This document shows positions 26,150 to 34,760 of a DNA stretch of 64,000 bases, in pieces. The DNA is from Pseudomonas azotoformans. Lineage in GTDB: Bacteria; Pseudomonadota; Gammaproteobacteria; Pseudomonadales; Pseudomonadaceae. Position numbers and translations under genes: made by a program. The stretch spans positions 992,001 through 1,056,000 of the forward strand of contig NZ_LT629702.1 of assembly GCF_900103345.1 (NCBI RefSeq), read 5' to 3'. The notes beneath the pieces were generated by a model. That model saw only the letters and a program-made list of their open reading frames with translations. It had not been told where the DNA came from and searched no databases. Each line of letters opens with the position of its first letter. Position 1 is the first letter of the stretch.

Positions 26150-29100
26150 TTACCGGGGAGATTTCTTCACTAGCTTCATGACCACCACAAAGAACACCGG
26201 CACAAACACCACCGCCAGCGTTGCCGTGATCATGCCGCCGATCACGCCGGTACCAATCGCTTGCTGGCTGGCGGAACTGGCGCCGGTGGCAATCGCCAAC
26301 GGCACCACGCCGAGGATGAACGCCAGCGAGGTCATGATGATCGGGCGCAAGCGCAAGCGCGCGGCCTTCAGGGTGGCGCTCATCAGGTCTTCACCCTGGT
26401 CGTACAGGTCCTTGGCGAACTCGATGATCAGGATCGCGTTCTTCGCCGACAGACCGATGATGGTGATCAGGCCCACTTTGAAGAACACATCGTTGGGCAT
26501 GCCACGCAGGGCCACGGCCAGTACCGCACCCAGCACACCCAGCGGCACCACCAGCAGCACCGAGGTCGGGATCGACCAGCTTTCATACAACGCCGCCAGG
26601 CACAGGAACACGATCAGCAGCGACAAGCCCAGCAGTATCGGGGCCTGGGAACCGGACAAGCGCTCCTGCAACGATAAGCCGGTCCATTCCTGGCCCAGGC
26701 CGGCGGGCAGTTGGCTAACCAGCCGCTGGATCTCGTCCATGGCTTCACCGGTACTGTGCCCCGGAGCGGCTTCGCCGGAAATCGCGATGGCCGGGTAGCC
26801 GTTGTAACGGGTCAACTGAGCCGGGCCCTGGGTCCATTTGGCTTCGACAAAGGCGGACAGTGGCACCATCTTGCCGGCGTTGTTACGCACGTTGATTTTC
26901 ATCAAGTCCGCCACCTGGCTGCGCTGGTCGCCTTCGGCCTGCACCACCACCCGCTGCATGCGGCCTTGATTGGGGAAGTCATTGATGTAGGCCGAACCGA
27001 CCGCCGAGGACAGCACATTGCCCACGTCCGCGAAGGACACGCCCAGTGCGTTGGCCTGCTTGCGGTCCACTTCAAGCTGCACTTGCGGTGCTTCGGCCAG
27101 CGCACTTTCGCGCACGTTGGCCAGGATCGGGCTTTTTGCGGCCGCTGCCAGCAACTCGGTACGCGCGGCCATCAACGCGGCATGGCCCACGCCACCGCGG
27201 TCCTGCAGGCGGAACTCGAAGCCGCTGGAGGTGCCCAGGCCGTCCACGGGCGGCGGCAGGATCGCGTAGGCAACGGCATCTTTCAGCTCGCTGAAGGCCA
27301 TGTTGGCGCGGTCGGCAATCGACGATGCGGAGTCATCGCTGCTGCGCTGCGACCAATCCTTGAGCGTGGTAAACGCCAGCGCTGCGTTCTGCCCGGAACC
27401 GGAGAAGCTGAAGCCCATGATCATGGTGGTGTCACCCACCCCAGGCTCCTCGGCGTTGTGCGCTTCGATCTGCTCGGCCACCTGCACCGTGCGGTTCTTG
27501 CTCGCACCCGGCGGCAACTGGATGTCGGTGATGGTGTAGCCCTGGTCTTCCACTGGCAGGAACGAGGAGGGCAGGCGGCTGAACATCCACCCCAGGCCCA
27601 CCAGCAACACCAGGTAGATCAGCAGGTAGCGGCCGCTGCGCTTGAGGGCATAGGCCACCCAGCCTTCATAGCGGTCGGTGAACTGATCGAAACGCCGGTT
27701 GAACCAGCCGAAGAAACCGCCCTTGGCATGGTGCTCGCCCTGGGGGATCGGCTTGAGCAAGGTGGCGCACAGGGCCGGGGTCAAGGTCAGGGCGAGGAAC
27801 GCCGAGAACAGGATCGAGGTGGCCATCGACAGCGAGAATTGCTGGTAGATCACCCCCACCGAACCGGCCATGAACGCCATCGGCAGGAACACCGCCACCA
27901 GCACCAGGGTGATACCGATGATGGCGCCGGTGATCTGGCCCATGGCCTTTTTCGTCGCCTCCTTGGGCGACAGGCCCTCGGTGGCCATGATCCGCTCGAC
28001 GTTCTCCACCACCACAATCGCGTCGTCCACCAGGATACCGATGGCCAGTACCATGCCGAACATGGTCAGCACGTTGATCGAAAAGCCCAGCAGCAACATG
28101 GTGGCGAAGGTGCCCATCAGCGCAATTGGCACCACCAGCGTCGGGATCAAGGTGTAGCGCACGTTCTGCAGGAACAGGAACATCACCGCGAACACCAGCG
28201 CCATGGCCTCCAGCAGGGTGTAGACCACCTTGGTGATCGAGACCTTGACGAACGGCGAGGTGTCGTACGGGATCTTGTATTCCACATTGGCCGGGAAATA
28301 GCGCGACAGCTCGTCCATCTTGGCCCGCACCAGGGTCGCGGTGCTCAACGCATTGGCGCCGGGCGACAACTGCACGCTGACGGCGGTGGAGGGCTTGCCG
28401 TTCAGGCGGGTGGAGAACTGGTATTCCTGGCTGCCGACTTCCACCCGCGCCACATCCCCGATGCGCACGGTGGAACCGTCCGGGTTGGCCTTGAGCACGA
28501 TGTCGGCGAATTCAGCCGGCGTCGACAACTGGCCCTTGACCAGGATCGCGGCGGTGATTTCCTGGGTATTGGTGCCCGGCAGATCACCGATGCTGCCCGC
28601 AGAAACCTGGGCGTTCTGCGCGCTGATCGCGGCGTTGACGTCAGCCGGCGTGAGGTTGAAACCGATCAGCTTCTGCGGGTCGATCCAGATGCGCATGGCG
28701 CGCTCGGCGCCGTACAGTTGGGCCTTGCCCACACCGTCGAGGCGCTTGAGTTCGTTCATCACGTTGCGCGCCAGGTAGTCGCTGAGCGCCACGTCATCGA
28801 GCTTGCCGTCATTGGACGTGAGGGTCACCAGCAGCAGGAAACCGGCGGAGACTTTCTCCACCTGCAAGCCTTGCTGGGTCACCGCTTGCGGCAGGCGCGG
28901 CTCTACCGCTTTGAGGCGGTTCTGCACATCCACCTGGGCCATTTCCGGGTTGGTGCCCGGTTGGAAGGTGGCGGTGATGGTGGCCGAACCCAGGCTGCTC
29001 TGGGATTCGAAATACAGCAGGTGATCGGCACCATTGAGCTCCTGCTCGATCAGGCTGACCACGCTTTGGTCCAGGGTCTGGGCCGAAGCGCCAGGGTACA

Positions 29101-29242
29101 CCGCGTAGATTTCGACTTTGGGCGGCGCAACGTTGGGGTACTGCGCCACCGGCAACTGCGGGATGGCCAGCAAGCCGGCCAGCAGGATAAACAGGGCGAC
29201 CACCCAGGCGAAGATCGGGCGGTCAATAAAGAACTGCGGCAT
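26150..29242 (-). CDS. RND efflux pump, inner-membrane HAE1-type transporter
   Basis: A 1030-residue AcrB/MexB-type proton antiporter. The N-terminal MPQFFIDRPIFAWVVALFI, the proton-relay helix GILVDDAIVVVENVERIM (paired Asp at about 405), two large periplasmic loops and two bundles of six helices are all present. The C-terminus ends VPVFFVVVMKLVKKSPR. It probably exports drugs or other amphiphiles. Its periplasmic adaptor gene is directly upstream (six bases between them) but no outer-membrane channel follows, so it likely borrows a TolC/OprM-type channel. The divergent two-component system is its probable regulator. The substrate and Mex name cannot be fixed. Confidence 0.93.
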   Translation of the reverse strand: MPQFFIDRPIFAWVVALFILLAGLLAIPQLPVAQYPNVAPPKVEIYAVYPGASAQTLDQSVVSLIEQELNGADHLLYFESQSSLGSATITATFQPGTNPEMAQVDVQNRLKAVEPRLPQAVTQQGLQVEKVSAGFLLLVTLTSNDGKLDDVALSDYLARNVMNELKRLDGVGKAQLYGAERAMRIWIDPQKLIGFNLTPADVNAAISAQNAQVSAGSIGDLPGTNTQEITAAILVKGQLSTPAEFADIVLKANPDGSTVRIGDVARVEVGSQEYQFSTRLNGKPSTAVSVQLSPGANALSTATLVRAKMDELSRYFPANVEYKIPYDTSPFVKVSITKVVYTLLEAMALVFAVMFLFLQNVRYTLIPTLVVPIALMGTFATMLLLGFSINVLTMFGMVLAIGILVDDAIVVVENVERIMATEGLSPKEATKKAMGQITGAIIGITLVLVAVFLPMAFMAGSVGVIYQQFSLSMATSILFSAFLALTLTPALCATLLKPIPQGEHHAKGGFFGWFNRRFDQFTDRYEGWVAYALKRSGRYLLIYLVLLVGLGWMFSRLPSSFLPVEDQGYTITDIQLPPGASKNRTVQVAEQIEAHNAEEPGVGDTTMIMGFSFSGSGQNAALAFTTLKDWSQRSSDDSASSIADRANMAFSELKDAVAYAILPPPVDGLGTSSGFEFRLQDRGGVGHAALMAARTELLAAAAKSPILANVRESALAEAPQVQLEVDRKQANALGVSFADVGNVLSSAVGSAYINDFPNQGRMQRVVVQAEGDQRSQVADLMKINVRNNAGKMVPLSAFVEAKWTQGPAQLTRYNGYPAIAISGEAAPGHSTGEAMDEIQRLVSQLPAGLGQEWTGLSLQERLSGSQAPILLGLSLLIVFLCLAALYESWSIPTSVLLVVPLGVLGAVLAVALRGMPNDVFFKVGLITIIGLSAKNAILIIEFAKDLYDQGEDLMSATLKAARLRLRPIIMTSLAFILGVVPLAIATGASSASQQAIGTGVIGGMITATLAVVFVPVFFVVVMKLVKKSPR

Positions 29243-29248
29243 GGCGGG

Positions 29249-30391
29249 TTATTCCTTTACGAGCGGGCTGTCGTCCACTTCAACTTTTTCACCGGGGCGC
29301 GCGTGCTGCAGGCCTTCGACGATGATGCGGTCACCGGCTTTGAGGCCGCTGCTGACGATCCAGCGATCGTTGACCACCGCACCCAACTCCACCGGCTGCT
29401 GGCTCACGGTCTGCTCGGCGTCCAGCAGCAAGACCATCGGGATACCGGCGCTGTCACGGGTGATGGCGCGTTGCGGCACGCTGATGCCTTGCTTGTCGAC
29501 GGCTTGCTCCAGGCGCACCCGCACAAAGCTCCCGGGCAGCAGGTCGAGGTTCGGGTTGGGGAACTCGCTGCGCAGGATGATCTGCCCGGTGCCCGGGTCG
29601 ACGCTGATCTCGGCGAACAGTAACTTGCCCGGCAGTGGGTACAGGCTGCCGTCATCCTCGATCAGCGTGGCCTTGGCCTGGTCCTGGCCAACCTGCTTCA
29701 GGCTGCCAGCGCGGAAGGCGCGGCGCAGGTCGTTGAGTTCGCGGTTGGACTGGGTCAGGTCGGCGTGGATCGGGTCCAGTTGCTGGATGATCGCCAGCGG
29801 CGTGGCCTCGTTCTGGCCGACCAGCGCGCCCTCGGTGACCAGCGCACGACCGATGCGCCCGGAAATCGGCGCGGTCACGGTGGCGTAGCCCAGGTTCAAG
29901 CGGGCGCGCTCCACGGCGGCCTTGTTGGCGGCAACTTCGGCGTTGGTCTGGCGTACGGCGGCGCGGGCGTTGTCGTAGTCCTGGCCGCTGATGGCGTTGC
30001 CTTCCACCAATTGGCTGTAGCGCTGCTCCTGCAGGCGCGCCTTGAACGCATCCGCCTCGGCCTTGCTGAGGTTGGCCTGGGCGCTGTCGAGGTCGGCCTT
30101 GAACGGCGCGGGGTCAATGCGAAACAGCACGTCGCCCTGTTTCACGTCATGGCCTTCCTTGAACACCCGTTGCATTACCACGCCGGCGACCCGTGCGCGC
30201 ACTTCGGCGATGCGCGGCGCGGCAATGCGCCCGCTCAGTTCGCTGCTGATCGACAGCGGCTTGGCTTCCAGGGTTTCGATGCGCACTTTGGCCAGGGGCA
30301 TTTCCGGCGCTTCGGCGGCAGAGTCACCACATGCGCTCAGGGCCAGGGTGAGGGCCAGCAGGCAAAATGGCGCAAACAGATTCTTCGACAT
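29249..30391 (-). CDS. RND efflux periplasmic adaptor (membrane fusion lipoprotein)
   Basis: A 380-residue AcrA/MexA-type adaptor. It has a lipoprotein signal (MSKNLFAPFCLLALTLALSAC, Cys21), a beta-barrel and lipoyl half-motif (GRIAAPRIAEVRARVAGVV), an alpha-hairpin of about 60 residues (DLDSAQANLSKAEADAF to AAVERARLNLGYAT), the second lipoyl half TVTAPISGRIGRALV, and the membrane-proximal domain ending in LVKE. Start is ATG at 30391; the open extension to 30520 runs through the promoter region. It forms a two-gene operon with the downstream RND gene. Confidence 0.92.
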   Translation of the reverse strand: MSKNLFAPFCLLALTLALSACGDSAAEAPEMPLAKVRIETLEAKPLSISSELSGRIAAPRIAEVRARVAGVVMQRVFKEGHDVKQGDVLFRIDPAPFKADLDSAQANLSKAEADAFKARLQEQRYSQLVEGNAISGQDYDNARAAVRQTNAEVAANKAAVERARLNLGYATVTAPISGRIGRALVTEGALVGQNEATPLAIIQQLDPIHADLTQSNRELNDLRRAFRAGSLKQVGQDQAKATLIEDDGSLYPLPGKLLFAEISVDPGTGQIILRSEFPNPNLDLLPGSFVRVRLEQAVDKQGISVPQRAITRDSAGIPMVLLLDAEQTVSQQPVELGAVVNDRWIVSSGLKAGDRIIVEGLQHARPGEKVEVDDSPLVKE

Positions 30392-30542
30392 GCTCTTATC
30401 CCAATATTGACTGGCGCATCCTAAAGTCACCTGCGCCGTGGTGCTGTGAAGCTGTGTAGCTCGTGTGTGAAGAAATGTAAGGTGCGGCGCGCGGGGCGCC
30501 GGGGGCGTATATCCTTGCACAATCCTGCAAACACTGGAGATG

Positions 30543-30669
30543 CCATGTGGGAGGGGGCTTGCTGTGGTGAGCGGGCTTGCCCCGCGTTGGGCTGCGGAGC
30601 AGCCCTATCGATCTGCTGTGAACTCGTCGGGAAAGCCCCACTCACCACAGCAAGCCCCCTCCCACATGG
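30543..30669. repeat. Long inverted repeat of REP type (copy B3, variant)
   Basis: Two 29-bp perfect arms (30543-30571 and 30641-30669) share the family-B head GTGGGAGGGGGCTTGC but continue TGTGGTGAG. Between them a second perfect hairpin, GGGCTGC-GGA-GCAGCCC, lies at 30589-30605. The element fills the promoter and leader region between the divergent adaptor and response-regulator genes and ends 43 bp before the latter. Confidence 0.88.
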
Positions 30670-30712
30670 GATTTGTGTACGACCAACAACTGCATTTTCT
30701 GGAAACACTTTT

Positions 30713-31414
30713 ATGCCCAACATCCTCCTGGTGGAAGACGACGCCGCACTTTCCGAGCTGATTGCCAGCTACCTGGAACGCAATGGCTACCACGTCAGCG
30801 TGCTCAGCCGTGGTGATCATGTCCGTGAACGCGCACGCCTGAACCCACCGGACCTGGTGATCCTCGACCTGATGCTGCCCGGCCTCGACGGCCTGCAGGT
30901 GTGCCGCTTGCTGCGTGCCGACTCCGCGGGCCTGCCGATCCTGATGCTCACCGCCCGCGATGACAGCCACGACCAGGTACTGGGCCTGGAAATGGGCGCC
31001 GACGACTACGTGACCAAGCCCTGCGAGCCGCGTGTGCTGCTCGCCCGTGTCCGCACCTTGTTGCGTCGCAGCAGCCTGTCCGAGCCCCAGGTGGCCAACG
31101 ACCAGATCATCATGGGCAACCTGTGCATCGACCTGTCGGAGCGCACCGTGACCTGGCGCGACCAGGCGGTGGAGTTGTCCAGCGGCGAATATAACCTGCT
31201 GGTGGTGCTGGCGCGGCATGCCGGCGAAGTGCTCAGCCGCGACCAGATCCTGCAACGCCTGCGTGGCATCGAGTTCAACGGCACCGACCGGTCGGTGGAC
31301 GTGGCCATCTCCAAGCTGCGCCGCAAGTTCGACGACAACGCCGGCGAGGCGCGCAAGATCAAGACGGTGTGGGGCAAGGGCTACCTGTTCAGCCGTTCCG
31401 AGTGGGAATGCTGA
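30713..31414 (+). CDS. OmpR-family response regulator (RstA-like)
   Basis: A 233-residue protein. The receiver domain (1-115) has acidic residues ED (9-10), phosphoacceptor Asp52 in LVILDLMLPGLDG, the conserved Thr in LMLTARDD and Lys102 in DDYVTKPCE. A C-terminal winged helix of the OmpR type follows (about 130-233, with LSSGEYNLLVVLARHAGEVLS and VAISKLRRKF). The sensor kinase follows after three bases. It is divergent from the RND adaptor gene and probably activates it. Start is ATG at 30713, which excludes a longer frame running through the inverted repeat. Confidence 0.93.
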   Translation: MPNILLVEDDAALSELIASYLERNGYHVSVLSRGDHVRERARLNPPDLVILDLMLPGLDGLQVCRLLRADSAGLPILMLTARDDSHDQVLGLEMGADDYVTKPCEPRVLLARVRTLLRRSSLSEPQVANDQIIMGNLCIDLSERTVTWRDQAVELSSGEYNLLVVLARHAGEVLSRDQILQRLRGIEFNGTDRSVDVAISKLRRKFDDNAGEARKIKTVWGKGYLFSRSEWEC

Positions 31415-31417
31415 GCC

Positions 31418-32719
31418 ATGTTTCGTGTATTGCTACGCCTCTACCTGATCACCATTGTTACCTACAGCCTGGCGATCTATCTGATCCCTTCGTTGGTGAT
31501 CCAGCTGTTCGAACACCGCTACATGAACTACAACATCGAGCAGACCCGCGGCCAGCAAAAGCTGATCGTCAAGCAATACCAGCGGGCGCCGGTGGAGCGT
31601 TGGTCACAGGTGACCGAGCAACTGGGCCGCGATTTTGCGCCGCTGAAAGTGCAATTATTGTTGCGCCAGGACGCCAGCTACACCCCGGCGGAAGAGCAAC
31701 TGCTGGAGCAGGGCAAGTCGGTGGTGCGCCTGGGCGAATGGGGCTGGATGGAGCAGATCAGCTCGCCGATCAATGAGCAATTCGTGGTCAAGCTGACCAT
31801 ACCGCCCGACCCGATGGACATGAACGTGCTGTATTGGGCGATCAACGTGCTGATCGTCGCCGCGTTGCTGGCCTGCCTGCTGGTGTGGCTGCGCCCGCAT
31901 TGGCGCGACCTGGAACGCCTGAAAAGCACGGCCGGGCAACTGGGTCGGGGCAACCTGGCCGAACGCACACACCTGCCGGCCAGCTCCAGCATCGGCAGCC
32001 TGGCGGCGGTGTTCGACACCATGGCCGACGATATCGAGCACCTGCTCAACCAGCAACGCGATTTGCTCAACGCCGTTTCCCATGAGCTGCGCACGCCGCT
32101 CACGCGTCTGGATTTCGGCCTGGCCCTGGCGCTGTCCGAAGATTTGCCCGAGGCCAGCCGCGAACGCCTGCATGGCCTGGTGGCGCATATCCGCGAGCTG
32201 GATGAGCTGGTGCTGGAGTTGCTGTCCTACAGCCGCCTGCAAAACCCGGCGCAACTGCCGGAGCGGGTCGAGGTGGTGCTCGATGAGTTTATCGACAGCG
32301 TACTGGGCAGCGTCGACGACGAACTGGAAAACCCCGAGATCGTCATTGATGTCGCGCTCGACTGCGCCGTGGAGCGCTTCAGCCTCGACCCGCGCCTCAC
32401 CGCCCGCGCCTTGCAGAACCTGCTGCGCAATGCCACGCGTTACTGCGACAAACGCATTCAGGTCGGCGTGAACGTCTGCGCCAAAGGCTGTGAAATCTGG
32501 GTGGACGATGACGGCATCGGCATCCCGCTCGACCAGCGTGAGCGCATCTTCGAGCCGTTCTACCGCCTGGATCGCAGCCGTGATCGCGCCACCGGTGGTT
32601 TCGGCCTGGGCCTGGCCATCAGCCGGCGCGCCCTGGAAGCCCAGGGCGGCACGTTGACCGCGCTGGCTTCGCCATTGGGCGGGGCACGGTTCCGGGTGTG
32701 GTTGCCCAGCGCCGGCTGA
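31418..32719 (+). CDS. Sensor histidine kinase (RstB-like)
   Basis: A 433-residue membrane kinase. TM1 is at about 8-30, with a periplasmic domain of about 105 residues, TM2 at about 137-158, HAMP (LRPHWRDLERLKSTAGQLGRGNL), an H-box (NAVSHELRTPLTRLDFGLAL), an N-box (LQNLLRNATRYC), and G boxes DDDGIGIP and GGFGLGLAI. It pairs with the response regulator just upstream. The signal is unknown; RstB-like kinases elsewhere sense envelope or cation stress. Confidence 0.92.
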   Translation: MFRVLLRLYLITIVTYSLAIYLIPSLVIQLFEHRYMNYNIEQTRGQQKLIVKQYQRAPVERWSQVTEQLGRDFAPLKVQLLLRQDASYTPAEEQLLEQGKSVVRLGEWGWMEQISSPINEQFVVKLTIPPDPMDMNVLYWAINVLIVAALLACLLVWLRPHWRDLERLKSTAGQLGRGNLAERTHLPASSSIGSLAAVFDTMADDIEHLLNQQRDLLNAVSHELRTPLTRLDFGLALALSEDLPEASRERLHGLVAHIRELDELVLELLSYSRLQNPAQLPERVEVVLDEFIDSVLGSVDDELENPEIVIDVALDCAVERFSLDPRLTARALQNLLRNATRYCDKRIQVGVNVCAKGCEIWVDDDGIGIPLDQRERIFEPFYRLDRSRDRATGGFGLGLAISRRALEAQGGTLTALASPLGGARFRVWLPSAG

Positions 32720-33388
32720 TCAGAGCACCTTGACCGCGCGACCGATTGCCTGGATCGGCCCGGTGGGCTTGCCGGTCGGCGAGCCCCGTGAGTCTTCCAG
32801 GGTCAGCTCGAACAGCTGGTTCTGCGTCAACGGCGGCAGCTTGTCCAGCGGCACCGAGAGTGTCTGGCCGGGCTTGACCAGCCCCAACGACACCGGCCCC
32901 TGCCAGCCATCGCCCTTGGTCCAGAACTGCAAGGCCTTGTCGGCTGGCACTTCCACCACGCCCAAGGGGATCAACTGAATCTGCTGGTCATTGCTGGCCT
33001 GGATCACCCAGCCCGGTGCCTGGCTTTGCGGCGCGACCAGCACCACTACAAAGCGGGGTTCAAGGGCGGGTGGACGCGTCAGCAACAGTGCGGCCAGGAC
33101 CAGTGTGGTGACCAGCCCGGCACCGGCCAGGCCGCGCCACACGGCCAGCAGGTTCCACCAGGGGGTGTGGGCGCTGGCCGTGTGGCGCTCGATGCGTCGC
33201 CACAATTCAGCGGAGGGCGGCACGGGTTCCGCCAAGGCCGTCAGCGGCAACAGACGCTGCTCCCAGGCGTCCACTGCGGCGCGCAGCTCGGCGTCGTGCT
33301 TGAGTCGTTGCTCCACTTCGGCGCGCTGTTCGCCGGGCAGGGTGCCCAGTACATATTCGCCGGCCAGTTCGTCCAGAGGGTTGCTCAT
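32720..33388 (-). CDS. RskA/ChrR-like transmembrane anti-sigma factor
   Basis: A 222-residue protein. The N-terminal anti-sigma domain (MSNPLDELAGEYVLGTLPGEQRAEVE...) is followed by one membrane helix at about 88-108 (LAGAGLVTTLVLAALLLT) and a C-terminal RskA-type domain (about 115-220, WVIQASNDQQIQLIPL, FELTLEDSRGSPTGKPTGPI). It would hold the neighbouring ECF sigma factor at the membrane. The ATG at 33388 overlaps the sigma stop codon (ATGA), giving coupled translation; an upstream in-frame ATG at 33397 is less likely. Confidence 0.9.
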   Translation of the reverse strand: MSNPLDELAGEYVLGTLPGEQRAEVEQRLKHDAELRAAVDAWEQRLLPLTALAEPVPPSAELWRRIERHTASAHTPWWNLLAVWRGLAGAGLVTTLVLAALLLTRPPALEPRFVVVLVAPQSQAPGWVIQASNDQQIQLIPLGVVEVPADKALQFWTKGDGWQGPVSLGLVKPGQTLSVPLDKLPPLTQNQLFELTLEDSRGSPTGKPTGPIQAIGRAVKVL

Positions 33389-33903
33389 GCCATGCACTCC
33401 CGCAACGCGGCGAGGCTACGTTTGATCCAGGCTTTGACGGTCCCCAGCGGGGTGTCCAGTTTCCGGGCGATTTCGCTGTGGGAAAAACCGTCGACATAGG
33501 CATGCAGGATGCACGTGCGACGGGCCGGGTCGAGTTGCTCCAGGCAGGTGTGGATTTGCCCGGAGCGCGCAGAGAATTCAAAGGTGTCGGCGGCAGCGAC
33601 TTGCTCGTGTTCTTCGCCCAACGGCGTTTCGCGGTAGTGATTGCGCACCACATTGAGCGCCAGGTGCCGGGTCACGCTGAACACCCAGCCACGGGCCGAA
33701 CCGCGGCTGGGGTCGAAACTGCCGGCGCCACGCCAGATCTTGATGAACGCGTCATGCACGATGTCTTCGGCCAGGGCCTTGTCCCGGACGATGCGTAGCG
33801 CCACGCCGAGCAAGCGGCTGCTGTCCTGCTCGTAGAGCTGGCGCAAGGCGTGTTGGTCACCAAGGGCGCAGGCCTGCAGGCAGGCTTCGTAATCAAAAGT
33901 CAT
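33385..33903 (-). CDS. ECF sigma factor (SigK-like)
   Basis: A 172-residue ECF sigma factor. Region 2 (about 20-90) includes ALRQLYEQDSSRLLGVALRI and AEDIVHDAFIKIWRGAGSFDP; region 4 (about 115-172) includes LDPARRTCILHAYVDGFSHS and the HTH IARKLDTPLGTVKAWIKRSL. It pairs with the overlapping RskA-like anti-sigma gene, as in SigK/RskA systems. The start at 33903 (MTFDYEACLQ) is preferred over 33936, whose extra residues match nothing. Upstream in the same orientation, beyond a REPIN, is a DUF3455 gene that may be in its regulon or transcription unit. Confidence 0.92.
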   Translation of the reverse strand: MTFDYEACLQACALGDQHALRQLYEQDSSRLLGVALRIVRDKALAEDIVHDAFIKIWRGAGSFDPSRGSARGWVFSVTRHLALNVVRNHYRETPLGEEHEQVAAADTFEFSARSGQIHTCLEQLDPARRTCILHAYVDGFSHSEIARKLDTPLGTVKAWIKRSLAALRECMA

Positions 33904-33954
33904 CTCTGGCAAAGACACGGATTCCTGGCACCACATTAACGATCGCCCCGCCCC

Positions 33955-34056
33955 CTGTAGGAGCGAGCTTGCTCGCGAAAAACGTCAACGATAACGCAGG
34001 CATCCAGGGTGCGCTTGGCGTTCTTGAGTTCTTCGCGAGCAAGCTCGCTCCTACAG
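33955..34056. repeat. REPIN, family A (copy A4)
   Basis: CTGTAGGAGCGAGCTTGCTC and its exact inverse flank a spacer of about 50 bp. It lies between DUF3455 and the sigma gene on the same strand, about 50 bp upstream of the sigma start, so it would be part of any shared transcript. Confidence 0.9.
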
Positions 34057-34097
34057 GGACGGGGACGGTTTCCTTGAGCCAGCGTAGCCGACTTTGC

Positions 34098-34622
34098 TCA
34101 GTTGGCCGCCCAGAAGATGTAATCCGCCTGGTACTTCACCACTTCCTGCTTGCCCTTGTTGGCCGCAGTGCATGCGCTGCTCGGCGCCACGCCACCCTTG
34201 AGCGCGACGCGTTGGATGTAACTCACGCCGCTCATCGCACCCTTGCCTTCGGCCGGGTTGGCCTTGACCAGTTGATACGGCAAGTTGCCCGCGCCGGAGG
34301 GTGCCACGGCCAATTGGGTGCCGGTGATTTTCGAACCGTCCTTGGCCTGCCAGGTGGCGGGTGGGCCGAAGTAGGTGCCGATTTGTTTGCCGCTACGGTC
34401 ATTCAATACCGCCTTGGGCCCGACAAACGTCCACTCGGTCTGGCCGGCAGCGTTGGTTTTGTCACGGCACTCGTAGGTGATTTCGCCGACGCCGGTGGTT
34501 TCCAACGCCACTTTGTGGCCGTCCGGCACCTTGATGCTGTCGGGCAAGTCGGCCTGGGTTGCAAAGGCGGCGGGCGCGGCGGCGAGCAGGGCGGTGAGGC
34601 AGAACAGTGCTTTAGCGTTCAT
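34098..34622 (-). CDS. DUF3455 secreted protein
   Basis: A 174-residue protein with a signal peptide (about 1-21, ending APAAFA). The DUF3455 body has conserved blocks VPDGHKVALETTGVGEITYECR, ATWQAKDGSKITGTQLAVAP and YIQRVALKGGVAPSSAC. It has two Cys residues (about 53 and 150). Function unknown; the family is often found with ECF sigma/anti-sigma pairs, as here. Confidence 0.85.
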   Translation of the reverse strand: MNAKALFCLTALLAAAPAAFATQADLPDSIKVPDGHKVALETTGVGEITYECRDKTNAAGQTEWTFVGPKAVLNDRSGKQIGTYFGPPATWQAKDGSKITGTQLAVAPSGAGNLPYQLVKANPAEGKGAMSGVSYIQRVALKGGVAPSSACTAANKGKQEVVKYQADYIFWAAN

Positions 34623-34760
34623 GGGTACTTCTCCATTTCAGTAAAACAGCGGGGTGACTGAAAGGACTACCCACGGCGAGCACGATTGGATGCAGCGATT
34701 AGAAAATAAACCTCAGAGGGCGCACACTGTGCCCCCGTTTTACCCGAGGAGAGATTGGCA

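Noticed and set aside
26711..29623. A 970-codon open frame on the plus strand opposite the RND pump and adaptor genes
   Set aside because: It is antisense to clear RND coding sequence, is full of His, Gln and Arg from the strong GC3 bias, and has no domain or ribosome site. Long antisense frames are normal in such genomes.
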